A stretch of 64,000 bases of DNA from an uncultured Brachyspira sp. (GCF_944388875.1 NZ_CALXKQ010000006.1:1-64000); one strand, 5' to 3'. Counted from the first letter of the stretch, positions 32,937 to 43,012 are shown. Notes: generated by a model not told the origin, from the sequence alone. Made by a program: numbers and translations.

Positions 32937-34073
32937 ATGGCTACAAAAATTAAAGTATTAGCTATTGATGATAGCGCATTAATTAGACAATTACTTACTA
33001 AAATAGTAAATTCAGATCCTGCATTGGAAATGGTTGGAACAGCAGCAAATCCTATTTTAGCAGAAAGTAAAGTTAAAAATCTTAAACCTGATATTATTAC
33101 TTTGGATATAGAGATGCCTGAAATGGATGGTATTACATATCTTAAAAAATTAATGCTTAATAACCCTATTCCAGTAATAATGTTCAGTTCTTTATTAGAT
33201 AAACATAGAGAATTAGCTTTGGATGCTTTAAATATAGGTGCTTTTGATTATGTTATAAAACCATCAGCTAATGTTAGAGATGGAGTTGAAGAATTAGCTA
33301 CTGATTTAGTAGAAAAAATAAAAAATGCTTATGCAAATAGAGCAAAATTCTATAGAAAGCATGGTGTAAATATGCCTACAGAATCTGCTGCTTCAGTTTC
33401 TGATAAAGCACCTTTAAGTTTAGAAGCTCCTAAAACTTCAGGATTTAAAGTATATCAAAAAAATACAGCTGATATTATACTTCCTCTTACACCGTCTAGA
33501 GAAACGCCTATGGATAAAATTATTCTTATAGGTTCTTCTACTGGAGGTACAGAGGCTTTAATAGAATGTCTTAAAAATGTTACTCCTTCAGCACCTCCTA
33601 TTGTAATAGCTCAGCACATGCCTGAACATTTTACTACTTCTTTTGCTAAGAGATTAAATAGTTTATTAAAGATAGATGTATTTGAATCTGAAGACGGTAT
33701 GCCTGTTGGAAGAGGACAAGCTGTACTTGCACGCGGGGCAAAACATACTATGATTGAAGTTAGAGGCGGTAAATATTATATAAAAGTAAAAGACGGTGAA
33801 CCTGTTACTAGACATAAACCTTCTGTAGATGTATTGTTTAGAAGCGGTGCTGTTTATGCTAAAAATAAAGCTATAGGTATAATATTAACTGGTATGGGTG
33901 ATGATGGTGCTAATGGTATGAAAGAGATGAAAGATGCAGGTGCATATAATATAGCTCAAAATGAAGAAACTTGTACTGTATTTGGTATGCCTAGAGAAGC
34001 AATAGCTAGAGGCGGAGTTGATGAGGTTTTACCTTTAGATAAAATTCTTGCTGCTGCTTTAAAAAGAGTATAA
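32937..34073 (+). CDS. cheB: chemotaxis methylesterase/deamidase CheB
   Basis: CheB removes receptor methyl groups when phosphorylated by CheA. The receiver domain (about 3-125) has D11-D12, the acceptor D57 and K109 in YVIKPS. A 60-residue linker follows. The esterase domain has GSSTGGTEALI (Ser near 200-201), QHMPEHFTTSFAKRL (His227) and LTGMGDDGANGM (Asp near 323). All three triad residues are present. AAGGA precedes the ATG by about 7 nt. The stop is 6 bp before the next gene. Confidence 0.96.
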   Translation: MATKIKVLAIDDSALIRQLLTKIVNSDPALEMVGTAANPILAESKVKNLKPDIITLDIEMPEMDGITYLKKLMLNNPIPVIMFSSLLDKHRELALDALNIGAFDYVIKPSANVRDGVEELATDLVEKIKNAYANRAKFYRKHGVNMPTESAASVSDKAPLSLEAPKTSGFKVYQKNTADIILPLTPSRETPMDKIILIGSSTGGTEALIECLKNVTPSAPPIVIAQHMPEHFTTSFAKRLNSLLKIDVFESEDGMPVGRGQAVLARGAKHTMIEVRGGKYYIKVKDGEPVTRHKPSVDVLFRSGAVYAKNKAIGIILTGMGDDGANGMKEMKDAGAYNIAQNEETCTVFGMPREAIARGGVDEVLPLDKILAAALKRV

Positions 34074-34079
34074 TAAAAA

Positions 34080-34901
34080 ATGGATTATTCAAATATAGAT
34101 TTATATCAATATATAAATAAATGGGTGGGTGGTACTGCCATCTACCCTGCTTATAAAATAGATAAACAGCTTGAAGCAGTATCAAAATTAATATCCTCAC
34201 ATAAATCTTTCAATAATATTTCTTTAATTGCAACTGGTGCCAAAAGAAACGGTACTAATATAAGCTATATGGAATATTTAAATATTTATATAATTTTGGA
34301 TGATCCTTCCAATGGAACAGATACTAGAAAATTTAAAAATTCAATACTTGAACTCATTAAGAAAAATAATAATTATTCTGATAAAATTATAGAAATAACA
34401 AATTCATTAATTCTTGATTATGATAATGAAAAGATTGCATTATTTCCATGTTTTAGAATTATTGAAGAAAACAATGTTGAAGGTGTGCTTATTACATCTG
34501 TTGATGCTGTTAATTATATGGATTATCCTAAATTAGATAATAAGAATTTTGATAAGAAAGAACATGACTGCGGAAAAAATTTTATTAATTTAGTAAAAAT
34601 ATTTAAATATATATTTTCTAATTTTTCATCTGAAATTAAATCTATAAATGAGCTTTCTCCAAATATTGTTGAGGCACTTATTTGGAATTTACCTGATGAG
34701 TATTTTAAATTTAAAGATTATGATGAAGGAATAATTGATGCTATAGATTATATATATGAAGTAATAGCAAGCGATGATTATATGTCATTATCTGAAATTA
34801 ATGATATAAAAGTTTTATTTTCAACTAGAAATAATCTTCATAGAAAAGAAATTCTAAAAGCATTGTATGAAATAAAAGACTTTATTCATAAAAATATTTA
34901 A
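34080..34901 (+). CDS. nucleotidyltransferase-like protein of unknown function, probably inactive
   Basis: This is the last gene of the chemotaxis operon, 6 bp after cheB, 273 residues, with no signal peptide. I do not recognise a named family. Residues 47-74 (SLIATGAKRNGTN, then YLNIYIIL) look like the polymerase-beta nucleotidyltransferase motif GSxxxGT...DhD, but the two metal-binding acids are Asn68 and Tyr70. The expected third acidic strand reads KIALFPCF (119-125) and also lacks an acid. The C-terminal half is helical (LVKIFKYI onward). If the fold is right, it is a pseudoenzyme. There is no clear SD, so coupling to cheB is likely. Confidence 0.5.
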   Translation: MDYSNIDLYQYINKWVGGTAIYPAYKIDKQLEAVSKLISSHKSFNNISLIATGAKRNGTNISYMEYLNIYIILDDPSNGTDTRKFKNSILELIKKNNNYSDKIIEITNSLILDYDNEKIALFPCFRIIEENNVEGVLITSVDAVNYMDYPKLDNKNFDKKEHDCGKNFINLVKIFKYIFSNFSSEIKSINELSPNIVEALIWNLPDEYFKFKDYDEGIIDAIDYIYEVIASDDYMSLSEINDIKVLFSTRNNLHRKEILKALYEIKDFIHKNI

Positions 34902-34948
34902 AAAAATCTCTTTTTTATTAATTTTTTAAATAACTATTGATAGTAATA

Positions 34949-34976
34949 TTGCATTAATTTTAAGTAATGATATAAT
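34949..34976 (+). promoter_or_regulatory. glnN promoter
   Basis: TTGCAT (34949-34954), 16 bp, TATAAT (34971-34976) with an extended-10 TG at 34968-34969. Leader of about 38 nt to the ATG. Confidence 0.55.
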
Positions 34977-35020
34977 AGAAAAAATTTATAATATAAATTT
35001 TTTTAGGAGAAAATACTAAA

Positions 35021-37108
35021 ATGAAAAAAATACCAGAAATTTTTGGTAGTATGGTTTTTAATGATAATGTTATGAAGGATAAACTTCCTAAAGACATTTA
35101 TAAAAAATTGATAAAAACCATAAAAAATGGAGAGCGTTTGAATTTGGAAGTTGCCAATGTTGTTGCTCATGCTATGAAAGAATGGGCTATAGAAAAGGGA
35201 GCTACACATTTTACACATTGGTTTCAGCCTATGACTGGGATAACAGCAGAAAAACACACTAGCTTTATAACTCAAACTGATGATGGTTCCATACGTATGG
35301 AATTTACAGGTAAAGAATTGGTGCAGGGAGAGCCTGATGCTTCAAGTTTTCCTTCAGGAGGTCTTAGGGCTACATTTGAAGCTAGAGGATATACTGCTTG
35401 GGACCCTACTTCTTATGCATTCATAAAAGATGATACTTTATGTATACCTAGTGCTTTCTGTGCTTACAGCGGCGAATCATTAGATAAAAAAACACCGCTT
35501 CTTAGATCTATGCAGGTTATAGAAAAAGAAGCTTTAAGGATATTAAAACTATTTGGACATAATGATGTTAATAGGGTATTTACTACTGTAGGAGCTGAGC
35601 AGGAATATTTTTTAATAGATAGAGAATTATATTTACAGCGACCTGATTTAAGATATTGTAAAAGAACATTATTTGGAGCTTGTCCTCCTAAAGGTCAGGA
35701 ATTAGAGGATCATTATTTTGGAGCAATAAAACCAAGAGTATTGGCATTTATGAAAGAACTTGATAATGAACTTTGGAAATTAGGAATAGTTGCTAAAACA
35801 GAGCATAATGAAGTTGCTCCAGGTCAGTATGAATTAGCTCCTGAATTCACTATTACTAATATGGCTACAGATCAGAATCAAATTACTATGGAGCTTATGA
35901 AAGTAATAGCTGAAAAACATAACTTAGCATGTATACTGCATGAAAAACCATTTGCGGGAGTTAATGGAAGCGGAAAACATAATAATTGGTCTATAGCAAC
36001 CGATACAGGAATTAATTTATTGGATCCTACTGATAATCCTTCTAAAAATAAACAGTTTTTATTATTCTTATCAGCTATTATTAAGGCGGTTGATGAGTAT
36101 CAGGATTTACTTAGAATAACAACTGCAAGTGCAAGCAATGATCATAGGCTTGGTGCCGCTGAAGCTCCTCCTGCTATTATATCCATGTTTCTTGGAGATG
36201 AATTGACTGAGATATTAGAATCTATGGAAAATTCTAAAAAATATAAAGGAAAAGAAAAAGTTGAAATGGAAATGGGTGTTAATTCTCTGGCAAGATTAAC
36301 TAAGGATACAACAGATAGAAACAGGACTTCACCTTTGGCATTTACTGGAAATAAATTTGAGTTTAGAATGGTTGGCTCAAGTCTTTCTGTTTCAGGTCCT
36401 AATATAATAATGAATACAATAGTAGCTGAGGCTTTATCTCAATTTGCAGATATACTTGAAAAATCTTCAGATTTTGAAAAAGATGTAAATAATCTGATTG
36501 TAGATACAATAAAAAAACATAAGAGAATAATTTATAATGGAAATAATTATTCTGAAGAATGGATTAAAGAAGCTTCTAAAAGAGGATTATTCAATTTAAA
36601 AACTACACCTGAAGCATTACCTCATTTTATAACTAAAAAAAATATAGACCTTCTAACTAAGCATAAAGTATTAACTGAAGCTGAAATTCGCTCAAGATAT
36701 GAAATAGGTATGGAAGAATATGTTAAAGTAATTAATATAGAAGCTCTTACATTAATGGATATGGTTCATAAGCAGATACTACCCTATTCTATAGAATATA
36801 CTGGAGAATTAGCTGATATTGCTGATAAAAAGAGAAATTTAAAACTTAAATTTGATGTTGAAAAAGATTTAATAAATAAACTTAATGAGTTAATAAAATT
36901 ATTAGATTATAAATTAAATAAATTGGAAGTATATATTGCTGAAGCTAAAAAAATAAATGATATATCAAAATTAGCAAAATTCTATAGGGATAAAATATTT
37001 GAATGTTTAGAAGATATGAGAGTTACAATAGATGAATTAGAGAAAACTGTATCTAAGAAATATTGGAAACTGCCTACTTATGGGGATATGCTTTACAGTC
37101 TTTCATAA
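35021..37108 (+). CDS. glnN: glutamine synthetase type III
   Basis: It makes glutamine from glutamate, ammonia and ATP. The 695-residue length and sequence are those of the GSIII class, found in Bacteroides and other anaerobes, not the roughly 470-residue GSI. Key blocks are [20 protein letters not shown] (about 59-78), [11 protein letters not shown] (about 189-199), [16 protein letters not shown] (about 266-281, metal ligands) and [18 protein letters not shown] (about 316-333, ammonia and ATP contacts). AGGAG precedes the ATG. It is monocistronic. The next gene is convergent across a bidirectional terminator. Confidence 0.95.
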   Translation: MKKIPEIFGSMVFNDNVMKDKLPKDIYKKLIKTIKNGERLNLEVANVVAHAMKEWAIEKGATHFTHWFQPMTGITAEKHTSFITQTDDGSIRMEFTGKELVQGEPDASSFPSGGLRATFEARGYTAWDPTSYAFIKDDTLCIPSAFCAYSGESLDKKTPLLRSMQVIEKEALRILKLFGHNDVNRVFTTVGAEQEYFLIDRELYLQRPDLRYCKRTLFGACPPKGQELEDHYFGAIKPRVLAFMKELDNELWKLGIVAKTEHNEVAPGQYELAPEFTITNMATDQNQITMELMKVIAEKHNLACILHEKPFAGVNGSGKHNNWSIATDTGINLLDPTDNPSKNKQFLLFLSAIIKAVDEYQDLLRITTASASNDHRLGAAEAPPAIISMFLGDELTEILESMENSKKYKGKEKVEMEMGVNSLARLTKDTTDRNRTSPLAFTGNKFEFRMVGSSLSVSGPNIIMNTIVAEALSQFADILEKSSDFEKDVNNLIVDTIKKHKRIIYNGNNYSEEWIKEASKRGLFNLKTTPEALPHFITKKNIDLLTKHKVLTEAEIRSRYEIGMEEYVKVINIEALTLMDMVHKQILPYSIEYTGELADIADKKRNLKLKFDVEKDLINKLNELIKLLDYKLNKLEVYIAEAKKINDISKLAKFYRDKIFECLEDMRVTIDELEKTVSKKYWKLPTYGDMLYSLS

Positions 37109-37118
37109 AAATTATATT

Positions 37119-37153
37119 AATAGGCATGAATATTTTTGATATTTATGCCTATT
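37119..37153. terminator. bidirectional terminator between glnN and the WYL gene
   Basis: A 15-bp stem pairs 37119-37133 with 37139-37153 (one G-U), around the loop TTTTG. It has AT-rich tails both ways, ATTTTT on the right. It sits in the 43-bp convergent gap and overlaps the stop codon of the WYL gene. Confidence 0.75.
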
Positions 37154-38171
37154 ATTTTTCATTCATAATAGATAACGCATTATTAAGATATTCCACAAAT
37201 TCTATGTGAAATTCTTTAGGAGATATAATCTTAAAATGTCCAAGCCATGGACTTAAAAATATTCTAAGTTCTGTAAAAGATGAAAAATCAAAATTAATTA
37301 ATATAGATCCATCATCTAATTCTTTTTTTATTTTTTGATTAAATCCATAATCCCTGCTCTTGAAATAATGTGCAACATTGGAATTAAATTCAACTAAAGT
37401 TTTTATAATCTCATCATCATTCCAATATATACTTCTTTTACTTTCTAAATGTTTAATTAATTTCTCTCTTTTTTCAGATCTTATTTTATATTGATTATCA
37501 TACTCTTCTTTTTCCTTTTGAGAGTGAAATTTTAATGGTTTATGAACCTCAATATTGGATATATTATTTATTATATATGTTTTAATTTTATTATGCTTAT
37601 TGTCATTTGCAACTAAATACCATATACCTTGAAAATAGTATATTAAATATGCAGCAGCATTAACTTTATAAACAATATCTCCTCTTTGAAGATAATAATC
37701 AAAACTTATATCATTTAAATCTTTTACATAGCAAATTAATTTATCAATAACATCATTATCTATAGATATATTATTTATTTCATTATTTGCTATTATAATA
37801 ACATCATAATATTCATTATCAATATTTTGAGGAAGGATTTTTGATACTGTAGAATTGGGTATCAATGATAAATTACTGCTTATTTTCTTTATAAATACAG
37901 AAAATAATTTATCAACATTCTCTTTCAAATCTTTATTATCTAAATTAACACCTTTTTTAAGCCTTTTTAAATCTTCTTTTTTTAGAAGATATTTATCTTT
38001 TTCTGAAACTAAATCTATTTTTAGATATTTCTGTATATCTTCAATATCTCTTTGAGATGTTCTTGTGGACATGTCGGATGAGTTCATAACTTTGTTTTTT
38101 GGAATAAAACCATCCAATATAAGAGAAGTGTATAGTTCAAATAATCTTTCAAATTTTTTCTTTTCAGGCAT
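37152..38171 (-). CDS. WYL-domain transcriptional regulator
   Basis: A 339-residue regulator. The N-terminal 60 residues form an HTH (LFELYTSLILDG, then STRTSQRDIEDIQKYLKIDL), the DeoR/YafY-like type. The WYL domain lies at about 170-235 (YKVNAAAYLIYYFQGIWYLVA; the WYL triad is WYL in IWYLV) followed by a C-terminal extension domain (about 250-335). WYL domains sense small ligands or nucleic acid fragments. A perfect AGGAGG precedes the ATG. It lies 12 bp downstream of the 38184-39311 gene and is likely in one transcript with it. Confidence 0.8.
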   Translation of the reverse strand: MPEKKKFERLFELYTSLILDGFIPKNKVMNSSDMSTRTSQRDIEDIQKYLKIDLVSEKDKYLLKKEDLKRLKKGVNLDNKDLKENVDKLFSVFIKKISSNLSLIPNSTVSKILPQNIDNEYYDVIIIANNEINNISIDNDVIDKLICYVKDLNDISFDYYLQRGDIVYKVNAAAYLIYYFQGIWYLVANDNKHNKIKTYIINNISNIEVHKPLKFHSQKEKEEYDNQYKIRSEKREKLIKHLESKRSIYWNDDEIIKTLVEFNSNVAHYFKSRDYGFNQKIKKELDDGSILINFDFSSFTELRIFLSPWLGHFKIISPKEFHIEFVEYLNNALSIMNEK

Positions 38172-38183
38172 ATTATTAACCTC

Positions 38184-39311
38184 CTAAAATACACTGTGTA
38201 CAAATTCTTTAACAGCATTTCCGTTAATTTTAAATTGCTCATCATTTATTGTAAAATATCCGTCTAATATTCCATTTACTATTTCAACATCCATTTTCTT
38301 TAAAGTTCCAAATGAATCATATAAATATTTTCCAGCAGCATTAAATACAAAGCTAAATCCATTTTCTTTAGAATAATAATCTATAACATCTTTATATTCA
38401 TGCGATTCAAAATTATTATATATATACCATTTGCCTTTATATAAAAATTTTATCATTTTAGAATTTTGAGATTCTGGCTTAGCATCATAAATAAATACTG
38501 CTATAGGCTCTGTTGTATATGAAGTATATACTAAAGCTGCTATAACATTATGTGTATATTTTGACGGAATTCTTCCTGCTGTATTAATTGCCAAAACAGA
38601 ACTGGTATCAGTAATAACATTTTCACTTCCTGGAACAACTAAATAACCTGCTGGTGCTCCATAATAAAATGAGGTATATAATGCTCTGTTTCTTGCCCAA
38701 TTTACCATAGAAGCACTGAAGTTTGTGAATTTAAATGAAAATTCTGTGTCTATTAAATTACTTATTGATGATTTTAAAGATATTTTTGTATTATAGAAAT
38801 TTGGTATTTCTAAATTTAATTCTCCTATACTTTTCTTAAATTGAGAGCGTATAAAATTATCATAAAAATCTAAAAAATCTTTTTCATCTTCTTTTATTAT
38901 AAAATTCTGAGAATCTCCGTCTAATATATTAAAGGCATTGTATGAAAAATATCTTTTAAGTCCGTATTTATATAACTTCCAAAATATTATATGATTATCA
39001 TGAAACAAATATAAATACAAATTTTCTACCATATTTTTATTTATCTGTATAGATTTTGGTACCTCAGAAAAATTACCAGTATAATATATTCCTTTAGCAT
39101 TTGTAATAGATGTTACAGTATTATCCAATATGGGCAGATCATTCCTGCTGTATGATTTATTTGGCATAACATTATAGTTAACATATATAAAAATGAATAT
39201 TGATATTGCAATAAACAAAATCACAGATATTATTAGAATATATTTTTTTATATAACTGGAAGAATATTCATAATAATCATCTTTTGCTATAAGACGTTTT
39301 TTTATACGCAT
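38184..39311 (-). CDS. membrane-anchored hypothetical protein
   Basis: A 375-residue protein of unknown function. Residues 1-24 are basic and cytoplasmic. A single hydrophobic segment (about 25-48) is followed by an extracytoplasmic region to the end. That region has no repeats, zinc motifs or lipobox. A late segment, DTSSVLAINTAGRIPSKYTH, then VIAALVYTS and GKWYIYNN, loosely recalls transglutaminase-like folds, but there is no cysteine, so I do not assign it. It is 23 bp after the YqhQ-like gene and 12 bp before the WYL gene on the same strand. Confidence 0.6.
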   Translation of the reverse strand: MRIKKRLIAKDDYYEYSSSYIKKYILIISVILFIAISIFIFIYVNYNVMPNKSYSRNDLPILDNTVTSITNAKGIYYTGNFSEVPKSIQINKNMVENLYLYLFHDNHIIFWKLYKYGLKRYFSYNAFNILDGDSQNFIIKEDEKDFLDFYDNFIRSQFKKSIGELNLEIPNFYNTKISLKSSISNLIDTEFSFKFTNFSASMVNWARNRALYTSFYYGAPAGYLVVPGSENVITDTSSVLAINTAGRIPSKYTHNVIAALVYTSYTTEPIAVFIYDAKPESQNSKMIKFLYKGKWYIYNNFESHEYKDVIDYYSKENGFSFVFNAAGKYLYDSFGTLKKMDVEIVNGILDGYFTINDEQFKINGNAVKEFVHSVF

Positions 39312-39334
39312 AACTTTTCTTCTAAATTAGATTG

Positions 39335-40351
39335 TCATTCAGATTTTTTTATATCGTTTTGTACATCTTCTTCTGTTCTATTTTCCACAGAATTATCCAA
39401 AAGTTTGCTTAATGCAAATAAAGCAACTTCTATTTCATCATCCTGAGGTCTTCTTGTAGTTATTTTCTGCAGCAATAAACCCGGTAATATTGCAAGCCTC
39501 ATGAGAGGAAAATTATAAAATTTGAATCCCAATTTTAGTATCTCATAAGATATACCAGAAACAATAGGAAGCAGTATTATATTAATAGCAAGCACAGTTA
39601 AATTTCCTATTAATTTGGGAGGAGTATAAGAAGCATATATATATGTATAAACAAAATAGCTTGTAAACATATACAATAAAATAGATACAGTCAATACTAA
39701 GAACATAAATGTAGTTCCGCATCTAGGATGTATTGTAGTGTATTCTCTTATATTTCCAGTATCAGGATTAAGTCCATGTTCATAAGCATTAACAACCATG
39801 TGTTCTGCACCATGATATTCAAATACTCTTTTTATATCCTTAAAAAATGATATTACTAATAAATATATAACAAATATGGCTAATTTGATTGCCCCCCTTG
39901 CCAAATTAAAAATGACAAAATGTTCTTTTTCATTTATTCCGATAAGAGTTGTAATAAAATAAGGCAACGCTATAAAAAGTCCTACAGCAAAAGCCAAAGA
40001 TACAAGCATACTTAAAGTCATTGCTATATTATCATTTTTTTCTGATTTGTTATTATCGTTTTTATTGTACTTTTTATTTTCTTCTTCAATTCCTGCAGTA
40101 TTGGCAGAAAATACTAAAGTTTTATATCCTAATTTCATCATATCTATAAAATTAACAACACCTCTGAAAAAAGGCATTTTACTTAATTTATTTTTATTTT
40201 CAGGTATGCTTTGCTTTATAAAATCAATCTGCTTATCAGGTTTTCTAACAGCAACAACATAATGACTTCTGTTTCTAAGCATTATACCTTCTATAACAGC
40301 CTGACCTCCTACACCTTCTTTTATTCTATTTTCATCTAATTTTTTATTCAT
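39335..40351 (-). CDS. DUF1385 (YqhQ family) membrane protein
   Basis: A 338-residue member of the DUF1385/YqhQ family, whose function is not firmly known. The hallmark is the N-terminal GVGGQAVIEGIMLRNRSHYV (13-32). The middle block is FEYHGAEHMVVNAYEHG (about 178-194), with two histidines and two acids in an HGAEH motif. RCGTTFMFLVL follows. There are about five membrane segments (about 110-130, 150-170, 210-235, 245-275). AAGGAT precedes the ATG. It is first of a leftward trio with the 38184 and 37152 genes. Confidence 0.85.
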   Translation of the reverse strand: MNKKLDENRIKEGVGGQAVIEGIMLRNRSHYVVAVRKPDKQIDFIKQSIPENKNKLSKMPFFRGVVNFIDMMKLGYKTLVFSANTAGIEEENKKYNKNDNNKSEKNDNIAMTLSMLVSLAFAVGLFIALPYFITTLIGINEKEHFVIFNLARGAIKLAIFVIYLLVISFFKDIKRVFEYHGAEHMVVNAYEHGLNPDTGNIREYTTIHPRCGTTFMFLVLTVSILLYMFTSYFVYTYIYASYTPPKLIGNLTVLAINIILLPIVSGISYEILKLGFKFYNFPLMRLAILPGLLLQKITTRRPQDDEIEVALFALSKLLDNSVENRTEEDVQNDIKKSE

Positions 40352-40474
40352 TCAATAAATATCCTTATATATTTAAATTTTAATATTAAGTAGATATATA
40401 ATATAATAAATATTATATTCTTTCAAGTATAAAAAAATATTGAATTTGTTAAAAAAATAATATATTATAGAGGT

Positions 40475-40885
40475 ATGAAATTTTTAGGAGTTATCGTATT
40501 TTTTATTACTATCACTTTTATTTCATGTAAAAGTACTAATACTCAAGCTGTATCATTAGTAGAATATCATAATAAAGAAAATATTTCGTATGTAAAAACA
40601 ATAAAATTAAAAGATAGAAGCGGATTCTATATGAGTAAAAGTCCATATTTTACATTTAATATAGATTTAAAAGAAAACGGATATGCTGATGTGGTATTGA
40701 GAGGATGGATGGTTTATAAAGGTATAGTTAAAGTAGGAGATCCTGAATCAGAAAATAAAAAATTTATATTAGATATAGATAATGTTACACATGTTATAGT
40801 AGAGTTTAAAGATATGAGTAATGCAAAAGCCTCTATAGTATTAGAGGGAGTTGTTCAGCAGGTTTTGGATATGACAAAAATTTAA
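40475..40885 (+). CDS. small lipoprotein
   Basis: A 136-residue protein with a type II signal peptide (MKFLGVIVFFITITFISC), lipid attachment at Cys18. The mature part is about 118 residues, rich in beta-strand patterns (GFYMSKSPYFTFNIDL, YADVVLRGWMVYKG). I recognise no family. It is convergent with gpsA, 3 bp apart. The upstream TATAGAGGT gives an SD close to the ATG. It is probably anchored in the inner or outer membrane; its role is unknown. Confidence 0.7.
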   Translation: MKFLGVIVFFITITFISCKSTNTQAVSLVEYHNKENISYVKTIKLKDRSGFYMSKSPYFTFNIDLKENGYADVVLRGWMVYKGIVKVGDPESENKKFILDIDNVTHVIVEFKDMSNAKASIVLEGVVQQVLDMTKI

Positions 40886-40888
40886 TTT

Positions 40889-41890
40889 TTAGAAAAATCC
40901 TTCACTTTTAGCATCTTTGCTCATGAGTTCAGTTAAAGTACTCTGTATATTGGCATTATTAAATAGTATATTATATATTGCTTCTGTAATAGGCATATAA
41001 ATATTATTTTTTTTAGCATATTCATAAGCTGCCGTTGTAGCATAAACACCTTCAGCAACCTGTCCATGATTTTCTGCTATTACCTGTTCATATTTTTTTC
41101 CTTTAGCAAGTTCACGTCCAAGCCTGTTATTTCTACTAAGTCCGCTTGAACAAGTTACTATTAAATCTCCTATTCCAGAAAGTCCGTACATAGTATCTAT
41201 TCTAGCACCTTTGCTTAATGCAAATCTCACTATTTCATGCAGTCCTCTTGTTATAAGAGCAGCCTTTGTATTATCCCCAAGATGAAGTCCGTCTACTATA
41301 CCGCCTGCAATTGCTATAATATTTTTTAACGCCCCCCCTATTTCAACACCTTTCTGATCTGTAGAATTATATATCCTAAATTTAGGCGGAACAGTTAAAG
41401 TATCTCTTACATATTCAGAAACTCCCTTCTCTCCGCCAATAACTACAGCAGTAGGTACTCCTTTGGCAACTTCTTCAGCATGCGAAGGACCAGAAAGTGT
41501 AAGTATTGATAAATCTCCTGATATTATACTTCTAGCAACTTCGCTCATAGTTTTCCCAGTTTTTCTATCAAGTCCTTTAGTTGCAGATACTAATATTTGA
41601 TCATTGCTTATATATGGTTCTATATTTTCACATGCCTGAGAAAAAGCAAATGAGGGAGTTACTATTATGATTATTTCATTATCATTAACAGCTTCTCCGA
41701 TATCCATTGTGAAGTTTATATTTTTATTTAATTCTATATTTTTAAGATAATTATCATTTCTATGAGTTATACTTAATAATTTATAGCTTTCTTCACTATG
41801 AACCCATACTTTAATATTATGTTTTTCAGAAAAAATATTTGCAAGAGCAAGTCCCCAACCGCCTGCCCCTATAATACCTACATTTGCCAT
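40889..41890 (-). CDS. gpsA: NAD(P)-dependent glycerol-3-phosphate dehydrogenase
   Basis: GpsA reduces dihydroxyacetone phosphate to sn-glycerol 3-phosphate for phospholipid synthesis. The 333-residue protein begins VGIIGAGGWGLALANIF (the nucleotide loop GxGxWGxAL). It has TLSGPSHAEEVAKGVPTAVV (about 132-151), the catalytic lysine in GALKNIIAIAGGI (about 183-195) and YGLSGIGDLIVTCSSGLSRN (about 238-257). All match the family. It is monocistronic and faces the lipoprotein gene 3 bp away. Confidence 0.96.
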   Translation of the reverse strand: MANVGIIGAGGWGLALANIFSEKHNIKVWVHSEESYKLLSITHRNDNYLKNIELNKNINFTMDIGEAVNDNEIIIIVTPSFAFSQACENIEPYISNDQILVSATKGLDRKTGKTMSEVARSIISGDLSILTLSGPSHAEEVAKGVPTAVVIGGEKGVSEYVRDTLTVPPKFRIYNSTDQKGVEIGGALKNIIAIAGGIVDGLHLGDNTKAALITRGLHEIVRFALSKGARIDTMYGLSGIGDLIVTCSSGLSRNNRLGRELAKGKKYEQVIAENHGQVAEGVYATTAAYEYAKKNNIYMPITEAIYNILFNNANIQSTLTELMSKDAKSEGFF

Positions 41891-41996
41891 ACTCAGCCCT
41901 ACTTCATTTTATAATACAGTATCTATTAGTATATATAAAAAATAATTATTATCAATATATAATTATAAAAAAATATTATGTAAACTTATTGCATTT

Positions 41997-42566
41997 TTAT
42001 TTAAAAGATTTTTCAAGTAAAATGCATATATTATTAAGCAAATCTTCTTTTTTTATTTTATTGTCATCTTTTACCCAGCAGAATATAACAGATACTAATG
42101 CTCCTGAAAAAAATTGAGACATTATTTTAGCATTTTGAATATCATCACTTTTTATTGTTTCATCTAAATATTCAGTAAATATTTTATATAATGATGAAAC
42201 AAATAATAATGTGTTGTTATAATCTATTAGAGATACATTAAAATACTGCTTATTGTCATCAAAATAATTAATAACTTTTTCTAATATTTTTCTATAGTTT
42301 TTTTTAAAATCATATATAGAATTATCTTTTCTTAATTCTTTTATGATATCTTCTTTTATATCTTCTATAATAGAGTTTAAAAGATCCTCTTTATTATTAA
42401 AATGATCATAAAATGTAACTCTGTTTACTAATGCATGTTCGCATATTTCTGTTACGCTTATATCTTTTAATGAATTACTTTTTAGAAGTTCAAGCAATGA
42501 TTCTTTCAAAAGTTTTTGAGTTTTTAATATTCTTAAATCTTTTTTAATCTTTTTTTCTTTTCTCAT
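41997..42566 (-). CDS. TetR family regulator
   Basis: A 189-residue repressor. The N-terminal HTH (about 12-60) contains SVTEICEHALVNRVTFYDHF then NNKEDLL, the TetR signature. The C-terminal ligand domain (about 75-189) is unlike any I can name. It is divergent from the PadR gene, with a 110-bp gap that contains the PadR promoter. Its own target may be elsewhere because no leftward partner adjoins it; gpsA lies 106 bp beyond its end. Confidence 0.85.
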   Translation of the reverse strand: MRKEKKIKKDLRILKTQKLLKESLLELLKSNSLKDISVTEICEHALVNRVTFYDHFNNKEDLLNSIIEDIKEDIIKELRKDNSIYDFKKNYRKILEKVINYFDDNKQYFNVSLIDYNNTLLFVSSLYKIFTEYLDETIKSDDIQNAKIMSQFFSGALVSVIFCWVKDDNKIKKEDLLNNICILLEKSFK

Positions 42567-42628
42567 TTATAAAGTATGCCATATATTAGAATAAAAATAA
42601 AGTTATTAAATAAAATTTATTTAATATA

Positions 42629-42665
42629 TTGATATATTGTGTATTACATAGTATAATACAATATA
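42629..42665 (+). promoter_or_regulatory. padR promoter with overlapping inverted-repeat operator
   Basis: TTGATA (42629-42634), 17 bp, TATAAT (42652-42657). An imperfect inverted repeat covers it: TATATTGTGTATTA (42633-42646) and TAATACAATATA (42654-42665), differing by a 2-base GT insertion in the left arm. Binding there would block RNA polymerase, as expected for PadR autoregulation. Confidence 0.65.
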
Positions 42666-42676
42666 TAAAGGATTTA

Positions 42677-43012
42677 ATGTTGAATCATGATGATATAGTA
42701 TTAAATTTGATGCAGGAACTAAGACGAGGAACATTGATAATAGCAGTTCTAAGTCAATTAAAAAAAGAAGAATACGGATACAATTTAATTACTAAATTAA
42801 AAGAAAACGGCATCACTGTTGAAGCAAATACTTTATACCCTCTTTTAAGAAGATTAGAAAATCAGGGTATTTTAAAAAGTGAATGGAATACCAAAGAAGA
42901 TAAGCCAAGAAAATATTATTCTATAACAAAAGACGGAAAAGAAGTTTTCAAAAAGGCTGTTCATAATTGGAAAGAATTTTCATATAATGTTAATAAAATA
43001 ATAGATGAATAA
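42677..43012 (+). CDS. PadR family regulator
   Basis: A winged-helix repressor of 111 residues from ATG 42677 (SD AAAGGA, 4 nt gap). A longer TTG start at 42629 would fall in the -35 box and is rejected. The sequence has the PadR pattern: LRRGTLIIAVLSQLKKEEYG (about 12-31), TLYPLLRRLENQGIL (about 50-64) and PRKYYSITKDGKEVF (about 76-90). It lacks the long C-terminal helix domain, so it belongs to the short PadR-s2 type. The next gene, a HAAS-domain membrane protein, is its usual operon partner. Confidence 0.9.
   Translation: MLNHDDIVLNLMQELRRGTLIIAVLSQLKKEEYGYNLITKLKENGITVEANTLYPLLRRLENQGILKSEWNTKEDKPRKYYSITKDGKEVFKKAVHNWKEFSYNVNKIIDE

Noticed and set aside
42629-42676. Longer N terminus for the PadR protein from TTG 42629
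   Set aside because: That TTG is the -35 box of the promoter, and ATG 42677 has a good SD and a normal PadR start.
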